A stretch of 50,887 nucleotides of DNA from the NCBI GenBank assembly GCA_003167495.1, contig PMSX01000070.1, positions 1-50,887 of the forward strand, read 5' to 3'. The stretch is from Bryobacterales bacterium. GTDB lineage: Bacteria; Acidobacteriota; Terriglobia; Bryobacterales; Bryobacteraceae. Shown here one piece after another: positions 9,645 to 19,200 of the stretch; position 1 is the first letter of the stretch; each line of letters begins with the position of its first letter. The position numbers and the translations under genes were made by a program. Below the pieces are notes generated by a model. It did no database searches. It had not been told where the DNA came from and saw nothing but the letters and a program-made list of their open reading frames with translations.

Positions 9645-10013
9645 ATGCATACCAGAACCAGGGAGCAGGCAGGAGAGCCTTTTCGTGCCCCACTCGGCGA
9701 GCTCATTTACGAACTTGTCGGTAACAAGCCGCCTCTCGGCGGAGCGGTCAAACACAGCCTCGCTCAAGTGATCGTGCCATCTGGGAAGCTGTCCCCCCGG
9801 CATTATCACCGCGTGCTGGAAGAAACCTACTTTCTTCTAAAAGGCAAAGCGCGAATGATCATCGACGGCCGTGAGTTTGCCTTAATGCCCGGCGAGGCAT
9901 GTCTCATTATGCCCGGCGAAGTTCACCAGGTCTTTAATGATGCGGAGGAGACGCTTGAATTTTTGGTTTTCTGCGCCCCGCCATGGACGCCCGACGATTT
10001 CATCGAGGTTTGA
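9645..10013 (+). CDS. small cupin-fold protein (cupin 1)
   Basis: This 122-residue single-domain cupin has motif 1 as PRHYHRVLEETYFLLKGKA (two His and a Glu as metal ligands) and motif 2 as PGEACLIMPGEVHQVFN (third His). The family folds as a beta barrel that usually binds a divalent metal; functions range from isomerases and dioxygenases to ligand sensors. It starts a run of three same-strand genes: cupin 1, cupin 2 after 20 bases, then the cyclic-nucleotide-binding fusion overlapping cupin 2. The substrate is unknown. Confidence 0.85.
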   Translation: MHTRTREQAGEPFRAPLGELIYELVGNKPPLGGAVKHSLAQVIVPSGKLSPRHYHRVLEETYFLLKGKARMIIDGREFALMPGEACLIMPGEVHQVFNDAEETLEFLVFCAPPWTPDDFIEV

Positions 10014-10033
10014 TCCCTAGAAGGTTAGAGTAG

Positions 10034-10462
10034 ATGGAATCCAACCGCCCTCCAACCAACCGCTGCGTTCTTGTCAAAGGTTCCGACCGCGTGCGCGCCG
10101 AAGCGCAGACTCCCGGCATGATCCGAGAGGAAGCACTCAACACGGGGCAGATATGGACCGGAATCGCACGCACTGCTCCCGGCAACATATCGGGTTGGCA
10201 CCATCACGGCGATTGGGACACTATTGCCTATGTTCTGTCGGGTGCTGTTCGCCTGGAATGCGGCCCAAGCGGACGCACGGTAATATGCGCCGAACAGGAC
10301 GATTTTCTATTCATTCCCAGGGCTGAGATCCACCGCGAGTCCAATCCTACTTCTGAAGAGCAACGCCTCGTTATCGTGCGCTCAGGGCATGGCCCGGTTG
10401 TCGTCGCCGTCGATGCACCCCAGGTCGATGCACCCCAGGTCGATGCACCCCAGAATGACTAG
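10034..10462 (+). CDS. cupin-fold protein (cupin 2) with repetitive C-terminal tail
   Basis: This 142-residue cupin has the metal-site motif GWHHHGDWDTIAYVLSGAVR followed by FIPRAEIHRESNPT. The ATG at 10034 has an AGAAGG-type site. The last 17 residues are a tandem VDAPQ repeat encoded by three perfect copies of a 15-base unit, outside the cupin fold and probably disordered. The stop overlaps the start of the next gene by 8 bases, so the two are likely co-translated. The cupin may bind a small ligand relevant to its partner; this is inference from position only. Confidence 0.85.
   Translation: MESNRPPTNRCVLVKGSDRVRAEAQTPGMIREEALNTGQIWTGIARTAPGNISGWHHHGDWDTIAYVLSGAVRLECGPSGRTVICAEQDDFLFIPRAEIHRESNPTSEEQRLVIVRSGHGPVVVAVDAPQVDAPQVDAPQND
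10409..10453 (+). repeat. three perfect 15-bp tandem repeats at a gene overlap
   Basis: The unit GTCGATGCACCCCAG is repeated three times without mismatch. In the cupin 2 frame it reads VDAPQ. In the frame of the next gene each unit supplies an in-frame ATG (MHPRS). Since 15 is a multiple of 3, gain or loss of a unit would keep both frames open. Confidence 0.95.
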
Positions 10463-13400
10463 CGCCGCTGCCCAGTTCGCCAACAGCGATCTAGATGTCC
10501 TTACGCGCACGCCTATCCTGTCTGGTCTTACGCGGGAAGCGTGCCAGTCGCTGATGGCAGCCGGTCGCATCTGCTGTTTCCACCAGAACGAAGTCATCTT
10601 CGAAGATAACAGCGTCGGCCAAGACCTCTACATTGTGCTTGAGGGCGAGGTGAACGTCATGCTCGATCCCGCGAAACTAGGCACCATCGAACCTGGATCT
10701 ATCGACCTGCACGCTATTCGGCGCATCGGACCTGCACAATCGTTTGGCGAACTAGCCATGATTACCGGTGGGCCCAGAACAGCGGGTTGCGTCGCCGCGC
10801 TGCCTAATACGCGTCTGCTCATTTTGTCCTTCCATATACTGGCTAACTTACCCACGCCCAACATAGTTCTCTTCAACATCGCCAATGACCTTGCCAACCA
10901 GGTCCGAACCAGCAACGAACGGGTGATCTCAATGATCGTCTCCGGCTACTTTCTCAGCGCGCTGGTTGAGGAGTTAGCCACTGGACGGCATGAATGTTCA
11001 GCGGTCGTTCCATTGCAGAAGCTTGTGGTCCTCCGCCACGACGAAAGCTTCATCCTGTCGGGCCCAACTCGTCTGCTCGATGAGTTACCGGACAAGGAGG
11101 CAATTGAGTTCTACTTTTTTGCCGACCCGCTGACTCTCCGCACCGTTGCCGGGCCGGGATCTCCATCGGGCAACGTTATTTTTAAAGCGCTTTGGGCGGT
11201 GTTGCAAACCGGAGCCCTGCCCGAGCGAACCGCTGGCAGCGTTTCTCCGTGCCGCTTTGAAACCAGTTCCGATCGCCGCACCGGCTGGTTCGTCATCGAG
11301 AAAGAAATTGGAGAGAAAGGGCGCACTTTTCATTTCGAGTGGCAGATTAAAGGCGCACGTTACGACCCGGCCACCAGAACCGCGCAAGCAGGCTTGTTTC
11401 TCGGCATCTATGAGCACGAAGACTTCTCTACCGCCGGTCAGGCTCGCCAGATGCTTGCGGGCATCGCGATGCCCGTTCAAAAGCAAATCTATCGCAAGCT
11501 GTCATCATCCAATCCGGACTTCTCGAAAATCCGCATCGTCTTGATTCACCACCGGTCGCACGAGGTAGCACACACTCTCGACAGCCTCCAGCAACTCGGC
11601 TTTCAAATCGACTCCTTCATCGGTATTCCTTACGGCGATGTCAGCTGGGAATACATCACCATGCTCGATTACGTGTCCGGGCATCGATATCTATCGCTGA
11701 AGCTTGTTCTCGATGCGATAGAGCCCCCACGCTACGACTTTGACTTCAGGCAATCTTCCCTCCTCGACTTGGAAACCGAGCGTGAGATCCGATCTCTCTT
11801 TGCGAATCCTGCTCTCTCCAACGATTACATCGCCGCTATGCAGGCGCTCGGTGAAAATCGCCTGGTACACGCGCTCAATCTTTGCCGGCAACGAAACGAG
11901 CGCTTGCTTGTCTATGAGGACGGCGGCTACATTGCAGCCAGGATCTACGATCTATACCGGGATCCGGCCCACCCTCTACATCCCACCATCAAATCGGCGG
12001 TCGACGACGGCACGATATTGGGCGTCGTCGAAGTGACGGTGGCTGGAGAACGCAAGAACCTGCAAGCGATCGAACAAAACAACGGGAAGGCGTTGCTTGC
12101 GGTTCTTTCAAACGCCCGCAGTGAGATTAAATCCATCTGTGAAGCAATGGGAGTAGGCGAAGCCGTGCTGAACGCCAGCGCCACTTCGTTCGGCCGTTTG
12201 GGCTTGCCTACGTTTCAGGCCCGGCGCATCGCCTGTATTGGCGGCAATGGCGCTATTGGCACCCGACTTGTCGAGCAGTTTGCAGCTCTTCATAACAGTA
12301 CGGCCAATGTATTCGTGGTCGACCCTTCTGGCTCCGCATTTCAACGTACGCTGGATGCCGCCGTCCTGCCTCACGCCGCCACCCGCTTCGAACACCGCAA
12401 CCTGCCACGCTATTTCATTTCGGCCGATTGCCTCCCGGCCAGTGTGGCCGGTTCTGCGGGTCGCGATTCCGTTGCGATCGCAGTGCAGGGTTTCCTCAAG
12501 CAAGACAATCAGTACCACGAACTGGCTCTAACGAATGGCGCTCTTCCACCGGACCTTCTGACCGAACTCTTGTCTGAAGTCGCCGCGGAAAATGAGTTTC
12601 GCGTCGTGCACAGCGTGTCTCTGCCGGGGGGCGTTGGGTTCTCTTATCAACTGCAGCGCGGAGACAAATACAAGCGTGTCTCGTTATTATGCCGCTCCGC
12701 GGTGCTCTCTTTCGATTCCCCATTTCGACTGTTGCGCAGCGGCATCGACACAATCGTCGGCAGCACTGGTTTCGATATCCTTGGGCCGCGGCATCTCGAC
12801 GCGTTCTTCACTCGCCCAAATCCCTCCGCTCGCGCCGATGAACTTGTCCTGATCAGCGCTTCGTCGAAGGATAACGAATTTCATAGTGCCGTAGCTTTTC
12901 TCAACGATCTGGTGAAACTGCTTTCCCGAACAGCCGGTCCCTCAAGGGACGATCAACTCCGTTGGTTCGGCAGCCTGTATAAAGATGAAATGAGCTTCCT
13001 GCGCGACGGCGATTTTCCAGCGTTGCAGAGATTGCTCGCAAAACCGGTGATCCTCGAGTCGCTTCGGACGTTTGCCCGTGACAATCGGGAAATAGCAGAT
13101 CGCGCGGGCTTTCTTCCGTCTGAACCCGAGAACTATGCTGAGCGGTTACGCCACTTCTTGGAGGCCAAGATTCGGTGTGCCGTCTCTATTCGAAAAGAGA
13201 TCCGGCCCGATATCGGCTCGGTCTACCATCTCACCGTGAATGGGAAATCAAAGCGGATCGTTCTGCTGGCGGATGGCTTCGTGGTCAATTTCTTTGCCCG
13301 GCACGAGAAGGGAGTCAAGACAGAATATATCGATCCCGTCGTGACCATGCAATTACTTGGAGCCGTTCTGCTGTCCACAACCGCGGTCGATCCCGGTGTT

Positions 13401-13496
13401 CATAAGATCGATTCCTATTTGCGTCCGGAAGACATCGCTCTACTATGGTCGGCTATCAACGAAAACTGCCGCCCTCTGACCATTTCCGAAGGTTGA
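10455..13496 (+). CDS. cyclic-nucleotide-binding domain fused to an adenosylhomocysteinase-like Rossmann protein
   Basis: The ATG at 10455 overlaps the cupin 2 stop; earlier in-frame ATGs lie in the tandem repeats. The 1013-residue protein opens with a cyclic-nucleotide-binding domain (about 12-130) with a phosphate-binding cassette FGELAMITGGPRTAG (98-111). A region without recognised family follows (about 160-350). The rest resembles S-adenosylhomocysteine hydrolase: VYEDGGYIA (487-494), the NAD-type loop CIGGNGAIGTR (594-604), GSTGFDILG (769-777), SASSKDNEF (801-809) and LLADGFVVNF (937-946). No signal peptide or membrane segment is visible, so it is probably cytoplasmic. SAHH enzymes use NAD to cleave adenosylhomocysteine, but whether these catalytic residues survive here is unclear. 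A cAMP/cGMP-gated NAD-binding enzyme or sensor is the working inference. I know of no characterised protein with this order. Confidence 0.75.
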   Translation: MTSAAAQFANSDLDVLTRTPILSGLTREACQSLMAAGRICCFHQNEVIFEDNSVGQDLYIVLEGEVNVMLDPAKLGTIEPGSIDLHAIRRIGPAQSFGELAMITGGPRTAGCVAALPNTRLLILSFHILANLPTPNIVLFNIANDLANQVRTSNERVISMIVSGYFLSALVEELATGRHECSAVVPLQKLVVLRHDESFILSGPTRLLDELPDKEAIEFYFFADPLTLRTVAGPGSPSGNVIFKALWAVLQTGALPERTAGSVSPCRFETSSDRRTGWFVIEKEIGEKGRTFHFEWQIKGARYDPATRTAQAGLFLGIYEHEDFSTAGQARQMLAGIAMPVQKQIYRKLSSSNPDFSKIRIVLIHHRSHEVAHTLDSLQQLGFQIDSFIGIPYGDVSWEYITMLDYVSGHRYLSLKLVLDAIEPPRYDFDFRQSSLLDLETEREIRSLFANPALSNDYIAAMQALGENRLVHALNLCRQRNERLLVYEDGGYIAARIYDLYRDPAHPLHPTIKSAVDDGTILGVVEVTVAGERKNLQAIEQNNGKALLAVLSNARSEIKSICEAMGVGEAVLNASATSFGRLGLPTFQARRIACIGGNGAIGTRLVEQFAALHNSTANVFVVDPSGSAFQRTLDAAVLPHAATRFEHRNLPRYFISADCLPASVAGSAGRDSVAIAVQGFLKQDNQYHELALTNGALPPDLLTELLSEVAAENEFRVVHSVSLPGGVGFSYQLQRGDKYKRVSLLCRSAVLSFDSPFRLLRSGIDTIVGSTGFDILGPRHLDAFFTRPNPSARADELVLISASSKDNEFHSAVAFLNDLVKLLSRTAGPSRDDQLRWFGSLYKDEMSFLRDGDFPALQRLLAKPVILESLRTFARDNREIADRAGFLPSEPENYAERLRHFLEAKIRCAVSIRKEIRPDIGSVYHLTVNGKSKRIVLLADGFVVNFFARHEKGVKTEYIDPVVTMQLLGAVLLSTTAVDPGVHKIDSYLRPEDIALLWSAINENCRPLTISEG

Positions 13497-13568
13497 CCTG
13501 CCGCACAGTGTTGAATTTCTTGGCAGCCACCTTGATGCCTGACCGGTTGGGCGGATCTCTTTCGCGTT

Positions 13569-15842
13569 TTACGCCGTTGCAGCGGCACTTTTATCCCTCG
13601 AAAACTCCAGAGTAACTTCGACGCCTGGCCCTGATCCAAGGTGTAGTTCGCCACAAATTTGCTTCGCGAGAATCTGTACAATGGCCAAACCTAGTGACGT
13701 GGATTCTGTCCAATCTGAGCCTTGGGGTAAGCCGACGCCCTGGTCGGAAACGCTGAGTATCACTTGTCCGGACGATGTTTCCGCCAGTCCCACAACGATT
13801 GCGCCGCTTTCTCCATTCGGATAGGCATGCTTGAGAGCGTTGCTAACCAGTTCATTCAAAATCAGGCCGCACGGTATCGCCTGATCGATGTTCAAAAGCA
13901 CTCGTGATGTGATGAAACGGGTAGCGACACGATCTGCTCGAACAGCGTAGTTGCTGAATAATTCGTTCACGAGCGCAGTTGCGTACTCTTCAAAGTCGAT
14001 TGAATCCATCTGGTGGCTTCCATAGAGCCGTTCGTGGATCAGAGCCATGGAAATGACCCGCTGCTGGCTGTCTTTCAAGGCTGACTCCGCCTCGCGGTCG
14101 TGCATCGCGCCTGCTTGCATTCGCAGCAGGCTTGAAATCACCTGCAAGTTGTTCTTTACCCGGTGATGCACTTCCCTCAGTAGGGTTTCCTTTTCAACTA
14201 AGGAAGAACGCAGTTCGTCCTCTTTTTCACGGAGAACTTGAAGCGATCGCTGTAAGTCCGCCGTGCGGACCTGTATTTCGTTTTCCAGCCGCTCATTGCT
14301 GGTTTTCTGTTCATGGATATCCGTACACGTGCCAAACCAACGCGTAACCGCTTCATGCGAATCGCGGACCGGCACGGCGCGGCCTAAATGCCAGCGAAAC
14401 TGTTGCTTTTCAACATCCCAAAACCGGTATTCGATCTCATAAGGACGTCCGTGCTCACAAGCTTCCGACCAGGCAGTCACCCAAGGCTGAAAGTCGCTCG
14501 GATGCAGCACCTGCTGCTGGTCTTGCCGTTGAGAGATGCTGTTTTCCGGGAGTCCGGTAAGCCGGTACCAGCGACTGTTGTAATAATCAAATTCGCCATT
14601 GGCGTTTGCCGTCCAGACCACTTGTGGCATGGCTTCGGCCAGTTGACGAAAATGCTTCTCGCTGGCCTCAAGTTGCTGCTGGGTCTGCCTTCGCTCAGTG
14701 ACATCTGAACTGATGCCTGAGATTAACGCGACATGGCCTTCGGCGTCGAGAACAGTGCCGCCGCGGTTGCTGATCCAATGGATTTCGTTATCCGGCTTTG
14801 TTACGCGGAACTCAGCAGAATACTCGTTCCGGTCAAGTACCGAATCGGAAAGGCCGTGCTGCAGTAATGGAATATCTTCCTGTGCAACTAACTTGCGAAC
14901 CTCCGAAAGGCTACTTAACTCGCCGGCTGTTTTTCCGAATACTTGCAATACCGGGCCTGACCAAATCGTTGAGCCATCTGCAACCTTGTAAGTCCAAACA
15001 ACCGTTCCGCTAAGATCCAAAGCGAGTTTGAGACGTTTTTCTGCCTCGCGCAGCGCCAGTTCGGCGCCCCGGCGTTGAAGAATCTCCAGCTGCAATGTTT
15101 CAGTTTGCTGGAAGAGTTCAAACGTTCGCTCAGCAACTCTGTCTGCTAGATGTTTTTCGCGGGCGTGAAGCTCCGTTTCCACAAGGCGGCGCCTGATTTC
15201 TTTGAGAACGAAATAGATACCAAAAGAAGTTAAGAGTAGCGCGATAACGAATGAAAAGACAATGATTCGTTGCATGGCGCGCAGCGCTTGCGTTCGCGCC
15301 GCCAGATATCGCGACAGAGCGCGCTCTAAATCGAGAATGATGGCGTCTCCTGTGGAGCCGATCTGCTGCATTAAGAGCAATCCACGTCCCGACCTTTCGA
15401 TTTCCGGGGTCGTATCCCGGCTTTGTTCGCGCTTTAGGGCAATCGTAGCACCCAAATCTGCCATTTTCTCCGCGGTAAGATCCTCGAGTTTCTCCACTTC
15501 TCGGTTGCCGCCCGCAAGGGAGCGTAAAGTTCGCAGCGTGTCGCCCACCGCGGTCACGCCGTTTGTATAGGAGCTCAGGTAAGCTTCGTCGCTGGTCAGA
15601 AGGAATCCGCGTTGCTGAGTCTCGGCCTCCCGAACGGCCGCGATGAGACTTCGGACAAGAGTTTCTTCGCGCCAGGTTGATTCAAGATTGTCGTGCGTAT
15701 TCAGGGCTTCGTTGGCGTTCAATAAGGCGCGAACATTTACTGCGGCAAATATCAGCAGCGATCCCAATAGTGCCAAGACTGCCGCCTTGGTCCTGGCGGA
15801 TTTTAGTCCTACGAATCCGCTACTCGACGCATGCTGTGACAT
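13569..15842 (-). CDS. CHASE3-PAS-PAS sensor histidine kinase, HisKA_2 type
   Basis: This 757-residue membrane kinase has a first membrane segment at about 20-40, a periplasmic CHASE3 domain (about 45-190, with the typical REAETQQRGFLLTSDEAYL) and a second segment at about 192-213. A coiled linker, two PAS domains (about 265-385 and 395-515), a HisKA_2 dimerisation domain with LLREVHHRVKNNLQV (His559/560) and a HATPase domain with LNELVSNALKHAYPNGESG and DQGVGLP follow. HisKA_2 kinases often phosphorylate stand-alone receivers. No cognate receiver is adjacent. It is transcribed away from the receptor gene at 16222 and converges on the cyclic-nucleotide-binding fusion. Confidence 0.93.
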   Translation of the reverse strand: MSQHASSSGFVGLKSARTKAAVLALLGSLLIFAAVNVRALLNANEALNTHDNLESTWREETLVRSLIAAVREAETQQRGFLLTSDEAYLSSYTNGVTAVGDTLRTLRSLAGGNREVEKLEDLTAEKMADLGATIALKREQSRDTTPEIERSGRGLLLMQQIGSTGDAIILDLERALSRYLAARTQALRAMQRIIVFSFVIALLLTSFGIYFVLKEIRRRLVETELHAREKHLADRVAERTFELFQQTETLQLEILQRRGAELALREAEKRLKLALDLSGTVVWTYKVADGSTIWSGPVLQVFGKTAGELSSLSEVRKLVAQEDIPLLQHGLSDSVLDRNEYSAEFRVTKPDNEIHWISNRGGTVLDAEGHVALISGISSDVTERRQTQQQLEASEKHFRQLAEAMPQVVWTANANGEFDYYNSRWYRLTGLPENSISQRQDQQQVLHPSDFQPWVTAWSEACEHGRPYEIEYRFWDVEKQQFRWHLGRAVPVRDSHEAVTRWFGTCTDIHEQKTSNERLENEIQVRTADLQRSLQVLREKEDELRSSLVEKETLLREVHHRVKNNLQVISSLLRMQAGAMHDREAESALKDSQQRVISMALIHERLYGSHQMDSIDFEEYATALVNELFSNYAVRADRVATRFITSRVLLNIDQAIPCGLILNELVSNALKHAYPNGESGAIVVGLAETSSGQVILSVSDQGVGLPQGSDWTESTSLGLAIVQILAKQICGELHLGSGPGVEVTLEFSRDKSAAATA

Positions 15843-16221
15843 GGCTCATTGTGAAAGTTCTTCTGCAGGCAAGTGCGACTATGATCCCTTTCAGTCTCTT
15901 CTCGACTTGAACCGACGCCGTTTCCAAAGCGGCTCATAGGTGGTGTTCTTAAGTTGAAGGGTTCTGACAAAGTACGAGTGTCAGGAAGGGGAACTCTCGA
16001 CAGAGTTAAGGTATATCAACTATTATACTTCCAATTTAGGTCGGGAGGGACGGTGGACCTTTTCGACTCGTAGACATCCGTCTGTAAGTTTGCGGACCAC
16101 GGCCGACGTAACCGGAGAAGCTCTTCTTCGATCTAAACAATCAATGTTTGCATGTTTCAGGGCTGGAGTTCACTCAAACCAATAGTTGTTCTCCCGCTCC
16201 TCACAGAAAGAGGTTAGAAAA
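15843..16221. other. 379-base divergent intergenic region
   Basis: It separates the CHASE3 kinase and the second receptor. It holds a small perfect inverted repeat (AACTCT/AGAGTT, 15992-16007, four-base loop) and an AT-rich TATTATACTT stretch at 16021-16030 that could be a -10 region for the receptor. I could not pair it with a convincing -35. The receptor's ribosome-binding site AGAAAGAGG is at 16205-16213. Confidence 0.4.
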
Positions 16222-19200
16222 ATGTTCAAAAGACTACTCAGTCCGTGTCTTTTCGGAGTGCTGACCCTTGTGCTGGTCAACGCTCCTAAGTTGTATGGTC
16301 AAACCACATTCGGTTCCGTTGTGGGAAACGTGTCGGATCCAACTGGTGCTGCAGTAGCCGGTACGGAAGTTACACTTACCAATCTGGGCACGAATGAAAA
16401 GCGCACAGCCACCACGAACAACGACGGTTTGTACCAGTTCGTAAATGTTCTGCCTGGCCAATATAGCGTTGAAGTACAGAAGACCGGTTTTAAGCGTGTG
16501 CTACGTTCGCCGGTGACGGTCGAAACACAAAATACATCCAAAATTGATTTGGCATTACAGGTTGGCGAACTTACGCAAACGGTAGAAGTCACAGCTCAAA
16601 CGCCGCTGCTTCAGCCGGAATCGTCATCGCTCGGCCAAGTGGTCGATACGCGAAAAACCGACGAATTACCCTTGAATGGCCGCAATCCTTTGAACCTGAC
16701 GGCGTTAGTTCCGTCCGTGGTACCGCAGGGCGGCTCGCTCTCAAACCCGAACGGGCAGAATCCGTTTGCCTGGGGCAATTATCAGATCGGCGGCGGCATG
16801 GCGAATCAAAGCATGGTTTGGCTTGACGGTTCGCCGGTTAACGGCAGCTATCTCAACATTACGGCATTGATTCCGACACAGGATTCACTGCAGGAGTTTA
16901 AAGTCGCCACTAGTGACCTGCCACCCGAATATGGCCGTTTTGCCGGCGGCGTTGTAAACTTCACTACCAAATCCGGAACAAATAGCCTTCACGGAGAAGC
17001 TTGGGAGTTTCTGCGAAACCGCGATTTGGATGCGAACGATTTCTTTGACAATACCAACGGCACGCCGCGTGGGTCTTTCACACAGAATCAATTTGGCTTT
17101 AACCTGGGTGGTCCGGTTGAGATTCCCAAGCTAGTTCACGGCCGGAACAAGACCTTCTTCTTCGTGGATTATGAAGGTTTCCGTCTTCGTCAGGGCGTCT
17201 CTTACACAGAAACAGTTCCGACGGCCCAGGAGCGGACGGGAAATTTGAGCGCGCTGGCTGCATCACAGGATGTGAACATTTACGACCCTCTGACAACGTG
17301 CGGCACCGGAGCGCCTGGCACGCCTGCGTGTGCCGCCAGCTCAGCTGGCAACCGAACTCCGTTTGCTGGCAACGTTATTCCCACCACCCGTATTAACCCC
17401 ACTTCTCTGCTTCTTATGAATCTCTATCCCCTGCCAAATGCACCCGGCAACGCACAAGGCGTGGGGAACTGGATCGGCAACGATAGCCAAGGCGGTTCGA
17501 ATAACGAAACCGTGGTGCACATCGATCAGAATGTGTCCGATAAGCAGCACATCACGGCTCGCTATACCTACTGGGGCAATCTGAACCTGCCCGAAGAGCC
17601 ATTCGGCAACGGCGTTTGCCAAGACCGCTGCACCGAGACGTTCAACACCAATAATTTTGTGTTGGGCGACACCTATTCCTTCTCGCCGACGACTATTATG
17701 GAAATCCGCTTGAGCTATCAGCGCTTCGTCTACGATCGCACGCCTGCGACCCTGGGCTACAACCTGACCACCTTGGGTTGGCCCGCAAGCCTGAATACCC
17801 AAGCAGTGTTCGACGATCTGCCGATCCCCGTGATCAACGGCTTTGATCAGGCCGGGACTTTCGGAAGTCAGGGAACGGGCAGCGTCATCGTCGACCACAA
17901 TGACAACGACCGCGCGGCTGGCACGCTGACCCATATCGCCGGGAACCACACCGTGAAGATCGGCGCTGAGTTCCTCCGGGGAACTCACAACTATGTTCAG
18001 ACGAATACGCCGACCGGTATCTTCAACTTCAATCCAGACCTGACTGCCGCCAATGCCTACAACACCGCGGGAAGTGGATTGGGATTAGCCACCTTCCTGT
18101 TGGGCTATCCTTCAGGCGGAAGCGCCAGCAGCCCAGCCCTCGTCGCCGCCGAGCAACTGTATCCGGCTGTTTTTATAAACGACGACTGGCACATCAGCCC
18201 GAAGCTGACACTTAACGTGGGCCTTCGCTGGGAACACGATGGTCCCTGGACAGAACGCTTTAACCGCATTTCATATTTCGACCCGACTCAATCTAATTCG
18301 GTTCTTGCCGCGGCTGGCCTCAATGTTCCCGGCAACATCGACCTAGTCAATTCGCCTTATGACTCCTATCGCAGCGGCACATATCCCGACTGGACACAGC
18401 TTGCTCCGCGCGTCGGTGCGGCTTACCAAATCGCGAAGAGCACCGTCTTTCACGCCGGTTATGGAGTTTTCTGGCTGCCAAACGACGTGGGTTGGTCCAC
18501 CAGTCCGAATAACGACCCGATCAATAGCTATTCAACGCCCGTTCTGGAATCCGTATATACGGGCGTACCGGCTTGTTACCCTTCCAGTTGTTCCGCCGGC
18601 TCGCCAGGCAGCGCCTACACGATCGCTAATCCGTTTCCAGGCGGTATCGTAGCTCCTCCAGGCCGCAACCCGAACTACGCTTCTATCCTGATAGGAACTG
18701 GCCCTGGGGAAAACATGTTGAATAATCCTTATGGCTATGCTCAGCAATGGAACGCCGACATTCAGCAGCAGTTTGGCGGCGGATTCCTGATTGACGTCGC
18801 GTACGGCGGTTCCAAGGGAACTCATTTGCCCATGGCAAACTCTCCCAACTTGGACCAACTGCCCAGCCAGTATCTGTCGATGGGCAATGCACTCCTCACG
18901 AACGTTCCCAATCCCTACTACGGCATAATCACCACAGTCGGCTCCTCACTTGCCCAGAAGACGGTACCGGCCGAACAGTTGCTGCTTCCCTACCCGGAGT
19001 ACACGGGCGTCGGGATCGACAATGAGGGAGTAGGTGATTCCACCTACGAATCGCTGCAGGTCAAGGCTGAAAAACGCTTCTCGGGCGGTAACTCGATTCT
19101 GGTCGCTTACACGCATGCCAAGCTGATCAGCGATACGGATACCGTCACTAGCTGGCTTGAGGGTGGCGGAGTGGCCAGCATTCAGAACTACAACAATCTG

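Noticed and set aside
9356..9706. A 116-codon minus-strand frame upstream of cupin 1
   Set aside because: It overlaps the cupin start and has no domain, signal peptide or ribosome-binding site.
10409..10453. Possible CRISPR-like array
   Set aside because: The three 15-bp units are directly adjacent with no spacers and lie inside coding sequence.
15992..16007. Hairpin AACTCT-AGAGTT as an attenuator or terminator
   Set aside because: The stem is only six AT-rich base pairs and no U-run follows, so it is too weak to call.
17341..17988. A 215-codon frame on the minus strand
   Set aside because: It is antisense to the second receptor and has no domain or start signal.
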